Part shown: positions 42,669-52,098 of the stretch, piece by piece | How positions within the stretch are numbered: the first letter of the stretch is position 1 | Layout: every line of letters begins with the position of its first letter | Assembly (NCBI RefSeq): GCF_010119545.1 | Contig: NZ_JAAEAA010000024.1 | Coordinates: 1-57,548 of the forward strand | Length of the DNA: 57,548 bases | Direction of reading: 5' to 3' | DNA from: Pontibacter fetidus | GTDB taxonomy: Bacteria; Bacteroidota; Bacteroidia; Cytophagales; Hymenobacteraceae | The notes under the pieces: generated by a model | Told to the model about the DNA's origin: nothing | Seen by the model: the letters and a program-made list of their open reading frames with translations, nothing else | Database searches by the model: none | Translations under genes and position numbers: made by a program

Positions 42669-43532
42669 ATGGCAGACAGACTTAAAGGAAAAGTAGCTAT
42701 TGTAACTGGCGGGGGATCAGGTATAGGCGAAGCAATTTGTAAGAAATTTGCACGCGAAGGTGCTAGTGTAGTAGTGGCCGGCTTCCCCGAAGACCCGGTA
42801 GAAGATGTGGCAAAAGAAATTGAGAAGGAGGGAGGCAAAGTGTTGTCGTTTACAGCAGATTTATCCACGGAAGACAATGCGAAACGCTGTGTAGAAACAG
42901 CTGTCAGCCAATTTGGCAAACTGGATATTCTGATAAACAATGCGGGTGTGTTCCCGGAGGTAAACCTGCTGCAAGACTATTCCGAAGAAGCGTTTGACTA
43001 CATGATCAAGAACAACGTGAATACGGCTTTTGTAATGAGTAAGGCGGCGCTGCCGGAACTGCATAAAACCAAAGGCAATATTGTGTCGGCTGGCTCGGAA
43101 GCAGGGGTGATAGGTATAGCCCAAAATACCCCGTATGGCGGTACCAAGGGTTTTATACATTCGTTTATGCGCGGCCTGGCAGTAGAGCAGGCGCAGTTTG
43201 GCGTGCGTTGCAATATAGTAGGCCCCGGCCCGATAGATACCGCCTGGACCCACGACAGTACCGGGCCAATGGATAGCAAAATGGTGAAAACAATGAAACA
43301 GGCAACCCCTATGGGCCGCCGTGGTACCCCTGAAGAAGTAGCTAATGTGTATTTGTTCCTGGCATCAGATGAAGCCTCGTACGTAACGGGCGCTACGTAT
43401 ATGGTAGATGGCGGCATTACTTTGGCAAAAGGACCAGTAGGTGAGGAGGCAGATTCGGATATGAAAAAGGAACCCAAAGGCGAACTGGAACTGGAGCACT
43501 CAAAAGATGGCCATACATCTATCCGGAAGTAA
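42669..43532 (+). CDS. Short-chain dehydrogenase/reductase
   Basis: A 287-aa NAD(P)-dependent oxidoreductase. The glycine motif VTGGGSGIGEAICKKF (about 12-27), NNAGVF (about 90-95), a catalytic Ser near 138-141 and YGGTK (Tyr156, Lys160) are present. The ending YVTGATYMVDGGIT is typical of SDRs. The last about 30 residues are an unusually charged tail (Glu/Lys/Asp-rich, ADSDMKKEPKGELELEHS) beyond the catalytic fold. Substrate unknown. Confidence 0.9.
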   Translation: MADRLKGKVAIVTGGGSGIGEAICKKFAREGASVVVAGFPEDPVEDVAKEIEKEGGKVLSFTADLSTEDNAKRCVETAVSQFGKLDILINNAGVFPEVNLLQDYSEEAFDYMIKNNVNTAFVMSKAALPELHKTKGNIVSAGSEAGVIGIAQNTPYGGTKGFIHSFMRGLAVEQAQFGVRCNIVGPGPIDTAWTHDSTGPMDSKMVKTMKQATPMGRRGTPEEVANVYLFLASDEASYVTGATYMVDGGITLAKGPVGEEADSDMKKEPKGELELEHSKDGHTSIRK

Positions 43533-43572
43533 AGTATGGAGAACTATAACAGCCAATACCTTAAGCAGCAAT

Positions 43573-43642
43573 TGTCATCTCTATGAAAGGAGAGATCTAT
43601 TATAGACACTTTATTTAGATTTCTCAGTGAGTTCGGAATGAC
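43573..43642. repeat. GTCAT repeat, palindromic pair
   Basis: GTCATCTCTATGAAAGGAGA at the left and AGATTTCTCAGTGAGTTCGG...AATGAC at the right, opposite orientations of the GTCAT-type repeat forming an inverted pair. Confidence 0.55.
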
Positions 43643-43693
43643 AGCAAGGAAAATGTATTATTCTTGAACTGATAAGATTGGCTTATAAACTAT

Positions 43694-43727
43694 AAAGGCG
43701 GGCAACTATAAAATTGCCGGCCCTTTT
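43694..43727. terminator. Terminator between SDR and unknown gene (imperfect)
   Basis: AAAGGCGGGCAA, loop CTATAAAA, TTGCCGGCCCTTT. The stem has a mismatch but is GC-rich and lies between convergent genes. Confidence 0.5.
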
Positions 43728-43744
43728 GTTAAAGTATAGTTCTT

Positions 43745-44173
43745 TTACTGATTCAGGAAAGGGTAGTTGTGGTGTTTCGGGCTGCCCAGGTTTTGCTGTG
43801 TCATCATTACCGCAAGAGTGTGAGCAGTTTCGTTAAAATACTCCAGCCTTCTTATCAGCATTTCTTTTTGCAGGATAACGCCGGTTGCTGTTTTCATGTA
43901 GGCTTTTTTGTCTTCCAAAACACGGTGCATAATGTCAGCTACCTGCTCTTCGTTCTGCATAAACCACTGCTGAAAATCCTGTAGTCTCGCAGCACCAGTC
44001 GTTGCAGATGTAAAGTTAGCGCCATGCATGCGAAGTATTTCGCTCAGCAAGTCTACTTCCAACGGAATAGAAACATTGTAGGGCATAGTACGCACTTCCA
44101 GTTTGCTGTTTAGTGCACCAACTATAGTTGCCAGGTTATCTTTAAAGCGAAAGTATAAAGCAGCCGCCTCCAT
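43745..44173 (-). CDS. Hypothetical protein, helical
   Basis: The 142-aa protein is mostly helical with no signal or membrane segment: an opening AALYFRFKDNLATIVGALNS, a middle LLSEILRMHGANFTSATTGA, and helices ending RRLEYFNETAHTLAVMMTQQ. Not recognised. It follows the MoxR gene on the same strand after 120 bp, so it might belong to that unit. The role is unknown. Confidence 0.55.
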   Translation of the reverse strand: MEAAALYFRFKDNLATIVGALNSKLEVRTMPYNVSIPLEVDLLSEILRMHGANFTSATTGAARLQDFQQWFMQNEEQVADIMHRVLEDKKAYMKTATGVILQKEMLIRRLEYFNETAHTLAVMMTQQNLGSPKHHNYPFLNQ

Positions 44174-44293
44174 AAGTATAAATATTAGTAAGTATAAATC
44201 CGGCGCAAAATTACACGAATTTGATTGTAGTGCTAAATAGATGGAAGGTTAAATTGTTGAATGGCTAAATTGTTAAACTCAGCAATGCAACAA

Positions 44294-45259
44294 TTAAAGC
44301 AATCCAAGTATAATCTTCTCTTCAGTAATGCCTTCGGCTTCGGCTTTAAAGTTGCGTACAATGCGGTGGCGAAGAATTGGTAAAGCAACTGCCTGTACGT
44401 CTTCAATATCGGGGCTATACTTGCCGTTGAGGATGGCATTGCATTTAGCGCCAACTATAAGGTGCTGCGAGGCGCGTGGGCCTGCTCCCCATTCCAGGTA
44501 GTTGTTGGCTTCCTTAGAGGCCATAGGTGAGCCTGGCCGGGTTTTGTGTACTAACTGCACCGCATACTCCACCACATTGTCAACTACCGGCACGCGGCGC
44601 ACCAGCTGCTGAAAAGCAAGTATGTCATCGGCATGCAATATCTTGTTGAGTTGCTGGGTTAATGCCCCGGTTGTATTTTTTACAATTTGCAATTCCGACT
44701 CGTAGCTTGGGTAGCCCAACGTAATGTTGAACATAAAACGGTCAAGCTGTGCTTCTGGTAGGGGGTACGTACCTTCCTGCTCTATCGGGTTTTGGGTGGC
44801 CAGTACAAAGAAGGGCTCTGGTAAATGGTAACGTTTGCCGGCTACGGTTACCGCATGTTCCTGCATGGCTTCCAGCAGGGCTGCCTGCGTTTTAGGCGGG
44901 GTACGGTTTATCTCATCGGCCAGTACAATGTTGGCGAAGATAGGGCCGGTAATAAATTTAAAGTTTCTGTCCTTATCCAGTGTTTCGGCTCCAACTATAT
45001 CCGAAGGCATCAGGTCCGGGGTAAACTGCACCCGGTTAAAGGACATGTCCAGGGCAGAAGCTATAGTTTGGATAAGCAGCGTTTTGGCAAGGCCGGGCAC
45101 GCCCACCAGCAAACAGTGCCCCTGACAAAAAACCGCCGTCAGTACTAATCTTACCACTTCGTCCTGACCTACTATTACCTTCGAAATCTCGTTTGTCAGG
45201 GTGCGGTAGGAGTGGTGTAGCGCGTCGGCTGCTTCTTTGTCAGAGGTATATTGTGCCAT
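44294..45259 (-). CDS. MoxR-family AAA+ ATPase
   Basis: A 321-aa AAA+ chaperone-like ATPase. Walker A is GVPGLAKT (53-60), Walker B/sensor region is IVLADEINRTPPKTQAALLE, and the end has LPILRHRIVRNFKAEAEGIT. MoxR proteins act on partner proteins with VWA domains, and usually sit beside DUF58/VWA genes. None is found here: the neighbours are a SurA-like foldase 6 bp upstream and an unknown gene downstream. The 6-bp gap with the foldase gene suggests co-transcription, so it may help envelope protein assembly (inference). Confidence 0.9.
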   Translation of the reverse strand: MAQYTSDKEAADALHHSYRTLTNEISKVIVGQDEVVRLVLTAVFCQGHCLLVGVPGLAKTLLIQTIASALDMSFNRVQFTPDLMPSDIVGAETLDKDRNFKFITGPIFANIVLADEINRTPPKTQAALLEAMQEHAVTVAGKRYHLPEPFFVLATQNPIEQEGTYPLPEAQLDRFMFNITLGYPSYESELQIVKNTTGALTQQLNKILHADDILAFQQLVRRVPVVDNVVEYAVQLVHKTRPGSPMASKEANNYLEWGAGPRASQHLIVGAKCNAILNGKYSPDIEDVQAVALPILRHRIVRNFKAEAEGITEEKIILGLL

Positions 45260-45265
45260 ATAGTT

Positions 45266-46639
45266 TTATTGCGTGAGTTGTAGTGCTTTGCAGTCCTGGT
45301 ATTCTGGATCGATCTCGATAAATACAGAGTCGATGTTCTTCCTGAACCACTCATCTACGGCTTTGCTCTTTTTATCGTTGAGCGCGGCAGCAGCAATTTT
45401 AGGGTAGTCGTCTTCGAGGTTCGCCTGGTGTGGTGTAGACTTGCCTTTTAACTGGATAATGCGCACTGCTTCTTTGCCATCTTCGGTTGTAAACGGAATC
45501 GGCTTAGATATTTCGCCTATTTCCATTGTATCGATCACGAAGAAAATACCCGGATCCACCTGGTCCATCGGAATATAAGTTGAGCCACCACGGGTAGTTA
45601 TAGTGCCTCCGTTATCTTTTGTATTGAAATCATCAGAGAAATCTTTGGCAGCTTTTGCAAATGTAATGCTGTCGTTTACAAGCAGGGTACGAATGCTGTC
45701 TAGTTCTGTGATGGCCTCCTGGATGTTTACTGTAGCGGTAGCAGGTTTTATCAGGATGTGGCGTGTGTTGAATTCCTGGCCTTTACGCTCTATCAGCTGT
45801 ATCAAATGGAAACCAAACTGTGACTCTACGATACCTGAAATACCACCTGGCTCCAGGCGTAAAGCTGCTGCTTCATACTCCGGTACCAGTTCTTTCTTTT
45901 TAAAGAAGCCCAGTTCGCCACCAGCTGCTGCCGATCCAGGGTCCTGTGAATATTGTTTGGCAAGGGTAGCAAAATCTTCGCCGGCAAGTATACGCTTGCG
46001 CAGTTCTTCCAACTGCTGGCGTGCCGCCTGTTTCTGCTGCTTGCTTATTTCTGCATACTTTACAATGTGGCCCAGTTCCACCTCACTCGAAAAATATGGA
46101 AGGCTATCTTGTGGGATGCGTCTGAAATAAGCAGCTACTTCTTTTGGTGTAACGCGTACTTTTCCAGCTATCTCTTCCTGCATTTTCTGCATTACCAGCT
46201 GGTCCTTTATCGTTTTGCGAAGGTCGTCTTTTAATTGGCGGATGCTCTTTTTATAGTATTGTTCCAAACGCTCGGTACCACCCACCTGTGCAGACAAATA
46301 ATCAATTCTACGGTTCAGTTCGCCGGTTACGCGGTCTTCTTCTACCGTTACAGAGTCGATCTCGGCACGTGCCAGCAAAAGTTTATCCTGCACCAGCGAT
46401 TTAAAAATTTCGCATTTCAGGTTTTCGTTTGGCTGCTGTTTGCTTTGTGCCAGGTATTGCAGGTAGCTGAACTCCAGTTCTGAGCGCAGCACGATCTGGT
46501 TATCTATTTTGGCAATGATACCATCTACCTGGCGCTGCACTGGTGCCTGCGCAGTAGCCTGGAAAGCCGACATTATACTAACTATAATGGCTGCTACCAC
46601 ACAAAATACTCGGGGTGTTGTTATAGGTTGGTTATGCAT
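45266..46639 (-). CDS. SurA-like periplasmic peptidyl-prolyl isomerase
   Basis: A 457-aa protein. Signal peptide about 10-31 (VVAAIIVSIMSAFQATAQA), SurA N-terminal domain (about 35-170), a first parvulin domain (about 185-275, ELGHIVKYAEISKQQKQAAR to FGFHLIQLIERKGQ), and a second (about 280-390, NTRHILIKPATATV onward). The layout and length match SurA (428 aa), which helps outer-membrane proteins fold. It is downstream of the parvulin-OmpA gene with a 162-bp gap, and 6 bp upstream of the MoxR gene. Confidence 0.9.
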   Translation of the reverse strand: MHNQPITTPRVFCVVAAIIVSIMSAFQATAQAPVQRQVDGIIAKIDNQIVLRSELEFSYLQYLAQSKQQPNENLKCEIFKSLVQDKLLLARAEIDSVTVEEDRVTGELNRRIDYLSAQVGGTERLEQYYKKSIRQLKDDLRKTIKDQLVMQKMQEEIAGKVRVTPKEVAAYFRRIPQDSLPYFSSEVELGHIVKYAEISKQQKQAARQQLEELRKRILAGEDFATLAKQYSQDPGSAAAGGELGFFKKKELVPEYEAAALRLEPGGISGIVESQFGFHLIQLIERKGQEFNTRHILIKPATATVNIQEAITELDSIRTLLVNDSITFAKAAKDFSDDFNTKDNGGTITTRGGSTYIPMDQVDPGIFFVIDTMEIGEISKPIPFTTEDGKEAVRIIQLKGKSTPHQANLEDDYPKIAAAALNDKKSKAVDEWFRKNIDSVFIEIDPEYQDCKALQLTQ

Positions 46640-46756
46640 ATGGTTGTTTGCGCTCTGCTTGCTGCTGCGCTATACTTGCTTTATTTGTGATCGGAGTGTT
46701 GCTGCAAAAGTGCTTTACTGCATTTGCAACCTGCAATCTCTAAAGATTTTTTTAGC

Positions 46757-46790
46757 AAAAAAAGCTCCACTATAAAAGTGCAGCTTTTTT
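46757..46790 (-). terminator. Hairpin between the two foldase genes
   Basis: AAAAAAAGCT and AGCTTTTTTT with CACT/AGTG pairing inside. In the minus direction it ends the parvulin-OmpA transcript. Confidence 0.65.
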
Positions 46791-46801
46791 TGCAATTGGT
46801 T

Positions 46802-49114
46802 TTACTTTATCAGCTTCTCTACTTCCTGTTTGTTAACGCTAACAGGGTATTTCTCGCGAAGCTGTTTTACCCATTGCTCTTCCAGGTAATTCTGGTAATC
46901 AGAGATAGCAACGCCGCGTACTTCGTTTAATTGTTTATAGCCCGGCTCCAGTACATCTTTTATAATGATCAGGTACTCGCGGCCGTTCAGTTGTATATTG
47001 TAAGTGCCCTTTTCCCATTTAACCGCATCAACAGCCTTATTCTCGCCTTTCTGGAATTTCTTCTCAGAGATCTGTACGGCAAGCGGATTGCCAGCATTCA
47101 GGTTATCAGCAAGAGCGCCCAGGTCTGATGAGTAAAGCGTAAACGATACCCTGCGGTTGCGGCGACGACCGGTTTCAGTTTTATCAGGACCTGCCTGTTT
47201 GGTTTTTCCTAAGCTGTTTATAGTTAGCTGTGCCGCTTGTACGCCTTCCTGCTGCAGGTAAGTTGCAACTGCCTGTGCACGCTTCTGTGCTAAGTCTTTA
47301 GCAGCTGCATCTTCGCGGGCATCAGCATGGCCATTTATATCCAGGCTTGTATTTGGCATTTCAGAAAGCAGTTCTGCCAGTTCGTTCAGCTGCGCTATGC
47401 CATCTTTAGAAAGGGTCGCTTTGCCATTTTCAAATAGTACATCCGGGATACGGGCCGTTTTAACTGCGTAACGACGTTTGGCCAGCTGGTCTTGTGCGGT
47501 TTTCAGCAGGTCTTTGTTTGCAGCGCTTATAACTATAGCATCGGCGCGCTCGCCCCATTTATACTTGTCTTTATTCGCTTCAAAATATGCTTTCAGACCT
47601 ACCGAATCTTCCACAGCCTTAGACCATACTTTCTCATCCATTAACTGGAATAGCAAAATGCCATCGTGGTACTCCCGTACCAGCATGCGGTAATCGGTAT
47701 GTTTATTTTCCAGGTTAGCACGCTCATACTCCAGCAGGCTCTGGTTCACGAAGTTATCGTACAGCACTGTCATAGCATATTCGGGGGTGCCGCTGCTGCG
47801 TGGGCGCTGATTCTCTTTCGCGTAAGTATAGAAATCAGCTATCGTATAAGGCTTGCCTTGTATCGTGAACAAGGTCGACTTCAGTGTCTTATCTTTTGCA
47901 TTCTGCTCAAAATCCCAGGTACCTTTTAGTAATGCCCCGTTTGCTTTGCTGAACGCCGCTGTTTTAGCTTCGGCATTTTCGGTAAAGTTATTTTCCTGGC
48001 GAATGCGCTTCAGGAATACAGCTTTATTCAGTTCTGAGCGGGAGTCTTTGGCTACTTTGTTGCGCAGGTTCTGCTCCATGTCTTCGTAAGGAGGCAGGCC
48101 GCGTTTTTCCAGTAACTTAATGATGTGCCAGCCATAGGGCGTAAGTACAGGCTTTGCAGTTTCGCCTTCTTTCTGCAGAGCAAAAGCAGCTTCTTCAAAC
48201 GCCGGTATCATGCGTCCTGTGCCAAACCATGGTAGTTCACCACCGTTGTTTGCCGTGTTGTCGTCTTCTGAAAATTCTGCCGTTAATTTATCCCAGTTCT
48301 CGTTACGCTGCACACGTTTGTAAATAGCATCTACACGCTGCTTGGCTGCCAGCGAGTCTGCTTTCGGCATGCCCGGCGTAGCACGAACCATAATGTGCGC
48401 TACTTTTACTTCGCCGCGTGCAGGGCGTACATCATTCACTTTTATCAGGTGGTAACCAAAGCGCGTACGCACCGGCATCGACAACTCACCAGGTTTTGTT
48501 TTGTAGGCAGCGTTCTCAAATGGGTAAACCATTTGCATGGCCGTAAAATAACCTAAGTTACCTCCGTTTTCAGCAGCAGACGGGTCCTGAGAGTTTTCTT
48601 TCGCAAGCTTGCCAAAATCTTCGCCAGCTTGTGCGCGCTTACGCAGGTCCATTACGCGGTTATAAGCAGCCAGGGTGTCCTGCGGTGCAGCATCTGGTTC
48701 CAGGGTAATCAGGATATGCGATGCGTTTATTTCCTGCTTCGAGCGTTCGTAAGCTTCGCGTACCAGTTTATCGGTTACGCTGTTCTCGGTAAGGTAAGGC
48801 AGAGCCAGTTGTTCTTTATATCCTTCCAGTTCACGCTTAAAAGCAGTGGTAGTATCCAGTCCACGGCTTTCCGCTTCCAGTACCTTCAGCTTAAAATTGG
48901 TGTACAAATCGAGGTAATCTTTAACGCTTTGCTCTGTGTAAGCATCGTCGTTGCCCCCGTTATTTTTTTCGTACACGTATTTAAACTCGGAAGTGGAAAG
49001 AGGCTCGGAGCCAAGCGTAGCGATAGCCGGTTCGTTGCTGTTGTTCTTGTTGGATGCGGTGCATCCGGCAAGGGCTAAAGCGGCTACCGCAACAAGTAGG
49101 TGATTGCTGCGCAT
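46802..49114 (-). CDS. Lipoprotein with two parvulin domains and an internal OmpA-like peptidoglycan-binding domain
   Basis: The 770-aa lipoprotein signal ends LALAGCTA (Cys18). The SurA/PpiD-like N-terminal region is followed by two parvulin domains at about 130-230 (ASHILITLEPDAAPQD to RFGYHLIKV) and 240-335 (VAHIMVRATPGMPKAD to PYGWHIIKLLEK). After a linker, residues about 553-660 form an OmpA-like domain (LFENGKATLSKDGIAQLNEL, LDINGHADAREDAA, KRAQAVATYLQQEGV, TGRRRNRRVSFTL) with the Asp and Arg that bind meso-DAP. The last about 110 residues are a further SurA-like segment. I know no common family with this order. It is probably anchored to the outer membrane and the wall at once. Confidence 0.88.
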   Translation of the reverse strand: MRSNHLLVAVAALALAGCTASNKNNSNEPAIATLGSEPLSTSEFKYVYEKNNGGNDDAYTEQSVKDYLDLYTNFKLKVLEAESRGLDTTTAFKRELEGYKEQLALPYLTENSVTDKLVREAYERSKQEINASHILITLEPDAAPQDTLAAYNRVMDLRKRAQAGEDFGKLAKENSQDPSAAENGGNLGYFTAMQMVYPFENAAYKTKPGELSMPVRTRFGYHLIKVNDVRPARGEVKVAHIMVRATPGMPKADSLAAKQRVDAIYKRVQRNENWDKLTAEFSEDDNTANNGGELPWFGTGRMIPAFEEAAFALQKEGETAKPVLTPYGWHIIKLLEKRGLPPYEDMEQNLRNKVAKDSRSELNKAVFLKRIRQENNFTENAEAKTAAFSKANGALLKGTWDFEQNAKDKTLKSTLFTIQGKPYTIADFYTYAKENQRPRSSGTPEYAMTVLYDNFVNQSLLEYERANLENKHTDYRMLVREYHDGILLFQLMDEKVWSKAVEDSVGLKAYFEANKDKYKWGERADAIVISAANKDLLKTAQDQLAKRRYAVKTARIPDVLFENGKATLSKDGIAQLNELAELLSEMPNTSLDINGHADAREDAAAKDLAQKRAQAVATYLQQEGVQAAQLTINSLGKTKQAGPDKTETGRRRNRRVSFTLYSSDLGALADNLNAGNPLAVQISEKKFQKGENKAVDAVKWEKGTYNIQLNGREYLIIIKDVLEPGYKQLNEVRGVAISDYQNYLEEQWVKQLREKYPVSVNKQEVEKLIK

Positions 49115-49273
49115 AAGTTATTTAAACAAAGCTTGTTTAGCTGATTTGTATCAGGATATGCAATTTTAATTATTTTTTCTGACAGATAAGCCAAAAAACA
49201 TAACTATAATCCTATTGCATGGGTTTTCGTTCCGGATAACGGACAAAGCCTTGTAAAAGTGTGTATAGCCTCG

Positions 49274-49684
49274 CTATTTAATCTTCTTATAAAGCAGGCA
49301 GGCATTAGAGCCGTCTTTCGAAGAAAACTCTACTTTATCCATAATGCGTTTTACAAGCGCTATTCCTACACCGCCTTTTTTACCTATACGCACGTGCTCT
49401 AAAATATCCGGCTCTTTGTAATTGGTGCTCTGGAAGGCTACGCCATTATCGGTAATCTCGAACTGCACAGCATTTTTAGGCTCCGTAATGGTAAGGTAAA
49501 TGTATTTGGAAGGGTCTTCGTTATTGGCGTGGATGATGAGGTTGGCGCATATCTCATCCACGGCCAATACGATCTGGTTCATCAGTACATCCGAGAGCGC
49601 AAGCTGCTCCAGGTAATCCGTGACGAAATCCCGTATTAACTTAAGGTTCTTTTTAGTACAACTTACCTTAATGGAGTTATTCAT
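49274..49684 (-). CDS. RsbW-like HATPase anti-sigma / switch kinase
   Basis: A 136-aa GHKL ATPase domain alone: the N-box QIVLAVDEICANLIIHANNE (about 40-59), ITDNGVAF (about 82-89) and GKKGGVGIALVKRIMDKVEF (about 102-121). This is the size and form of RsbW/SpoIIAB, which phosphorylate the STAS partner and can hold a sigma factor. It overlaps the STAS gene by 8 bp. No SigB-like sigma is adjacent, so its output is unknown. Confidence 0.88.
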   Translation of the reverse strand: MNNSIKVSCTKKNLKLIRDFVTDYLEQLALSDVLMNQIVLAVDEICANLIIHANNEDPSKYIYLTITEPKNAVQFEITDNGVAFQSTNYKEPDILEHVRIGKKGGVGIALVKRIMDKVEFSSKDGSNACLLYKKIK

Positions 49685-50015
49685 CTGCTATGGTAATCGC
49701 CTCCTCGTAATTGGTTACGATGGTCATTAGCAGGTCCAGGCCAAGTATCTCGAAAACGTTTCGTACTTTGTCCTGCATGTTAAAGAATATAAGCTTTATC
49801 TGTGCATCCTCGAAGCGCTGCAGATGCGAGATAAATACCCCCAGACCAGCAGAAGAAATATAGTTCAGGTTTCTGCAGTCTACAAGTATTTTGCTATACT
49901 TCATTATTTCAGGATCCGACAATTCTTCATCCAGTATCACGGAAGAGCTTGCGTCGAGTTCACCATCAAGGGTCATGATGATGGTAGAGTCTTTAATGTC
50001 TTGTGTTATTTTCAT
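49677..50015 (-). CDS. STAS-domain anti-anti-sigma factor
   Basis: A 112-aa protein of the SpoIIAA/RsbV type. The region LVDCRNLNYISSAGLGVFIS (about 45-64) carries the phosphorylatable serine, probably Ser55 (the second Ser, as in SpoIIAA). It is encoded 19 bp after the phosphatase gene and overlaps the kinase gene. Confidence 0.9.
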   Translation of the reverse strand: MKITQDIKDSTIIMTLDGELDASSSVILDEELSDPEIMKYSKILVDCRNLNYISSAGLGVFISHLQRFEDAQIKLIFFNMQDKVRNVFEILGLDLLMTIVTNYEEAITIADE

Positions 50016-50034
50016 CGGCTACTTTACGTTATTG

Positions 50035-52098
50035 TTATGCCTTAGGTTGAACAGGTTTAAACTTAATCACCAGCAACGTTTGATCGTCGTATAGGTTGTC
50101 CGGACCAGTAAAATCTTCCAGATCGTTAATGATGGCACACTTGATATCTTCGGCCTCCAGGTGGTATGTCTGCGTCAGCATATACTTCAGCCTGTCTTCA
50201 CCGTATTCGTCGTTTGCTGCATTGCGGGCCTCAACTATACCATCAGTATAAATCACCATTACATCGCCCGGGTTATAGTCATAGTACATCTCGCGCACGT
50301 GGTTGTTGTAGCTCTTGTCGCGAACTATACCCAGGCCCAAGCCATCTGTCTGGAAATAGAAAACATCTTCCATCATGGCGTTATAGTACAGCGTATGGCA
50401 GTGGCCTGCACGGGCAAACATAAAACCCTGCATACGGTAATCGATGATGTATAGCGAGGATGTGATAAAAGAAGTTTTCTCGAGGCATCGGCTCAGAGCA
50501 CTGTTGGCCTGTTTCATGAACTCGCTTGGGGGCATATCCTGCTGCATCAGTCCATGAAAAATACCTTTCATCTGGGCCATATGGAATGCTGCCGAAATAC
50601 CTTTACCTGATACGTCGCCAATAATAATGGCAATACGCGACTCGCTGAGCTGCAGGAAGTCGTAAAAGTCGCCGCCCACTTCTTTGGCTGCAACGGCATG
50701 CGTGGCAATCTCAAACCAGCTGTCGGTAGGGAAGGTTTTAGGTATCAGGCTTTCCTGTACTTGTGTGGCAATTTTCAGTTCTTCCTTGTAACGCTCGTTT
50801 TGCAACGATTCGGCTACCAGGCGCAGGTTTTCTATAGTTAAGATGGTCTGGCTGGTAAAGGTGCGTAATACATTCACGGTTTCGCGGTCGAAGCCCAACT
50901 CTATATCGCGCAGCAGGTATAAGGTGCCAAATACATGCTTTTTAGATTTTATCGGAAGTATGATCAGCGATTTCCAGGGCAGGGCCAGGTCACGGAAGCC
51001 GGAGTTACGATCCAGGTTATTGTTGATGTAATCGATGTGCTGGATGTTGTAAGCCATCAGCAGGTGACGGATACGCTCTATCTGCTCGTTGTTGATGTTA
51101 AGCAAATGCGAAATGTGCGTATTGTTGCCGCGAACCATCTCAAACCAGGCTGCAGTGGCATCAGATGCCTTTATGGTACTTTCGAAAAGTAGATCGTATA
51201 CCTGCGCCTCGCTTTGGCCCTGCTGTATAGACTGGCTCAGGCGCTGGAAATTTAATAAGTCTTCGCTTTTCTGCTCGAACACACTGGAAGTAGGCAAGCT
51301 AAACAACGAAACCAGGAAAGCCGCCAACGTATAGGTACCCACAAAAAGCATAGCCAGCAACAGGAACCCTACATCCGAATAATCAATTACCAGCTCCGGG
51401 CTATCGGCAAATTCTTGGAAAAACTTAGTGAAGATATAACAGCTCACCAACACAGCGCCCAACAACACCAGCGACCTGCTTTTTTTATTGAACGAGAGAT
51501 AAGCCACCCATTTCAGGTTGGTGCACAAAAACAGGATATAGCAAACAAACAGGCCAAAAAGCGGCAGAAAAATATAGTTGGTATAGTTGAAGTTGAGGAG
51601 TGTAAGTATAAGCGTACAGAACAACAGCACCTCGAACCACTCCCAGGCTACCTGCAGAAATTTGTTTTTATGATATAATAGCAACTGTCGCCAGATATAG
51701 AATGCCTTTGCCAGGAAATATACCAGCAACCCGAAATTTACCTGGTACACAATATGCAGCAACAGCGGCGACTGCAACCGGGCATACCCCGTCGACATTT
51801 TGTAGGCAAAGTATAAAGCTATACTTAGGTAGGCCGCAATGGCCGCTTTGGAGAATAAATTCCAGAGATAACTGCTAAAATCGATGCCTTTCAGGTTATT
51901 GGCGCTAAGCCGCTGAAAAAAGAAGACCGAAAGGATAAAAACAATAATGAGCAGGTTGTTGATATAGGGGAGAGCCAGCTTAATGGCGCCGGGCTGGCGC
52001 ACACTTTCTGCCATCAGGAGCACGTTACCTAAAAGGAGTACCCAGCTAACTATAGCAGCAGTAACCAACAAAGATTTTACGTTAGTCTTGTATAGCAT
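50035..52098 (-). CDS. Membrane SpoIIE/RsbU-type PP2C phosphatase with GAF-like domain
   Basis: The 687-aa protein has about 6-8 transmembrane helices in residues 8-270, a GAF-like domain about 285-435 (including ILPIKSKKHVFGTLYLL) and a SpoIIE-type phosphatase at about 450-680: FPTDSWFEIATHAVAAKEVG, GGDFYDFLQ, IGDVSGKGISAAFHMAQMKG, and YTDGIVEARNAANDEYGEDR. The metal-binding Asp/Gly residues are intact. It should dephosphorylate the STAS protein when a signal acts on the membrane or GAF part. First gene of the unit. Confidence 0.92.
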   Translation of the reverse strand: MLYKTNVKSLLVTAAIVSWVLLLGNVLLMAESVRQPGAIKLALPYINNLLIIVFILSVFFFQRLSANNLKGIDFSSYLWNLFSKAAIAAYLSIALYFAYKMSTGYARLQSPLLLHIVYQVNFGLLVYFLAKAFYIWRQLLLYHKNKFLQVAWEWFEVLLFCTLILTLLNFNYTNYIFLPLFGLFVCYILFLCTNLKWVAYLSFNKKSRSLVLLGAVLVSCYIFTKFFQEFADSPELVIDYSDVGFLLLAMLFVGTYTLAAFLVSLFSLPTSSVFEQKSEDLLNFQRLSQSIQQGQSEAQVYDLLFESTIKASDATAAWFEMVRGNNTHISHLLNINNEQIERIRHLLMAYNIQHIDYINNNLDRNSGFRDLALPWKSLIILPIKSKKHVFGTLYLLRDIELGFDRETVNVLRTFTSQTILTIENLRLVAESLQNERYKEELKIATQVQESLIPKTFPTDSWFEIATHAVAAKEVGGDFYDFLQLSESRIAIIIGDVSGKGISAAFHMAQMKGIFHGLMQQDMPPSEFMKQANSALSRCLEKTSFITSSLYIIDYRMQGFMFARAGHCHTLYYNAMMEDVFYFQTDGLGLGIVRDKSYNNHVREMYYDYNPGDVMVIYTDGIVEARNAANDEYGEDRLKYMLTQTYHLEAEDIKCAIINDLEDFTGPDNLYDDQTLLVIKFKPVQPKA

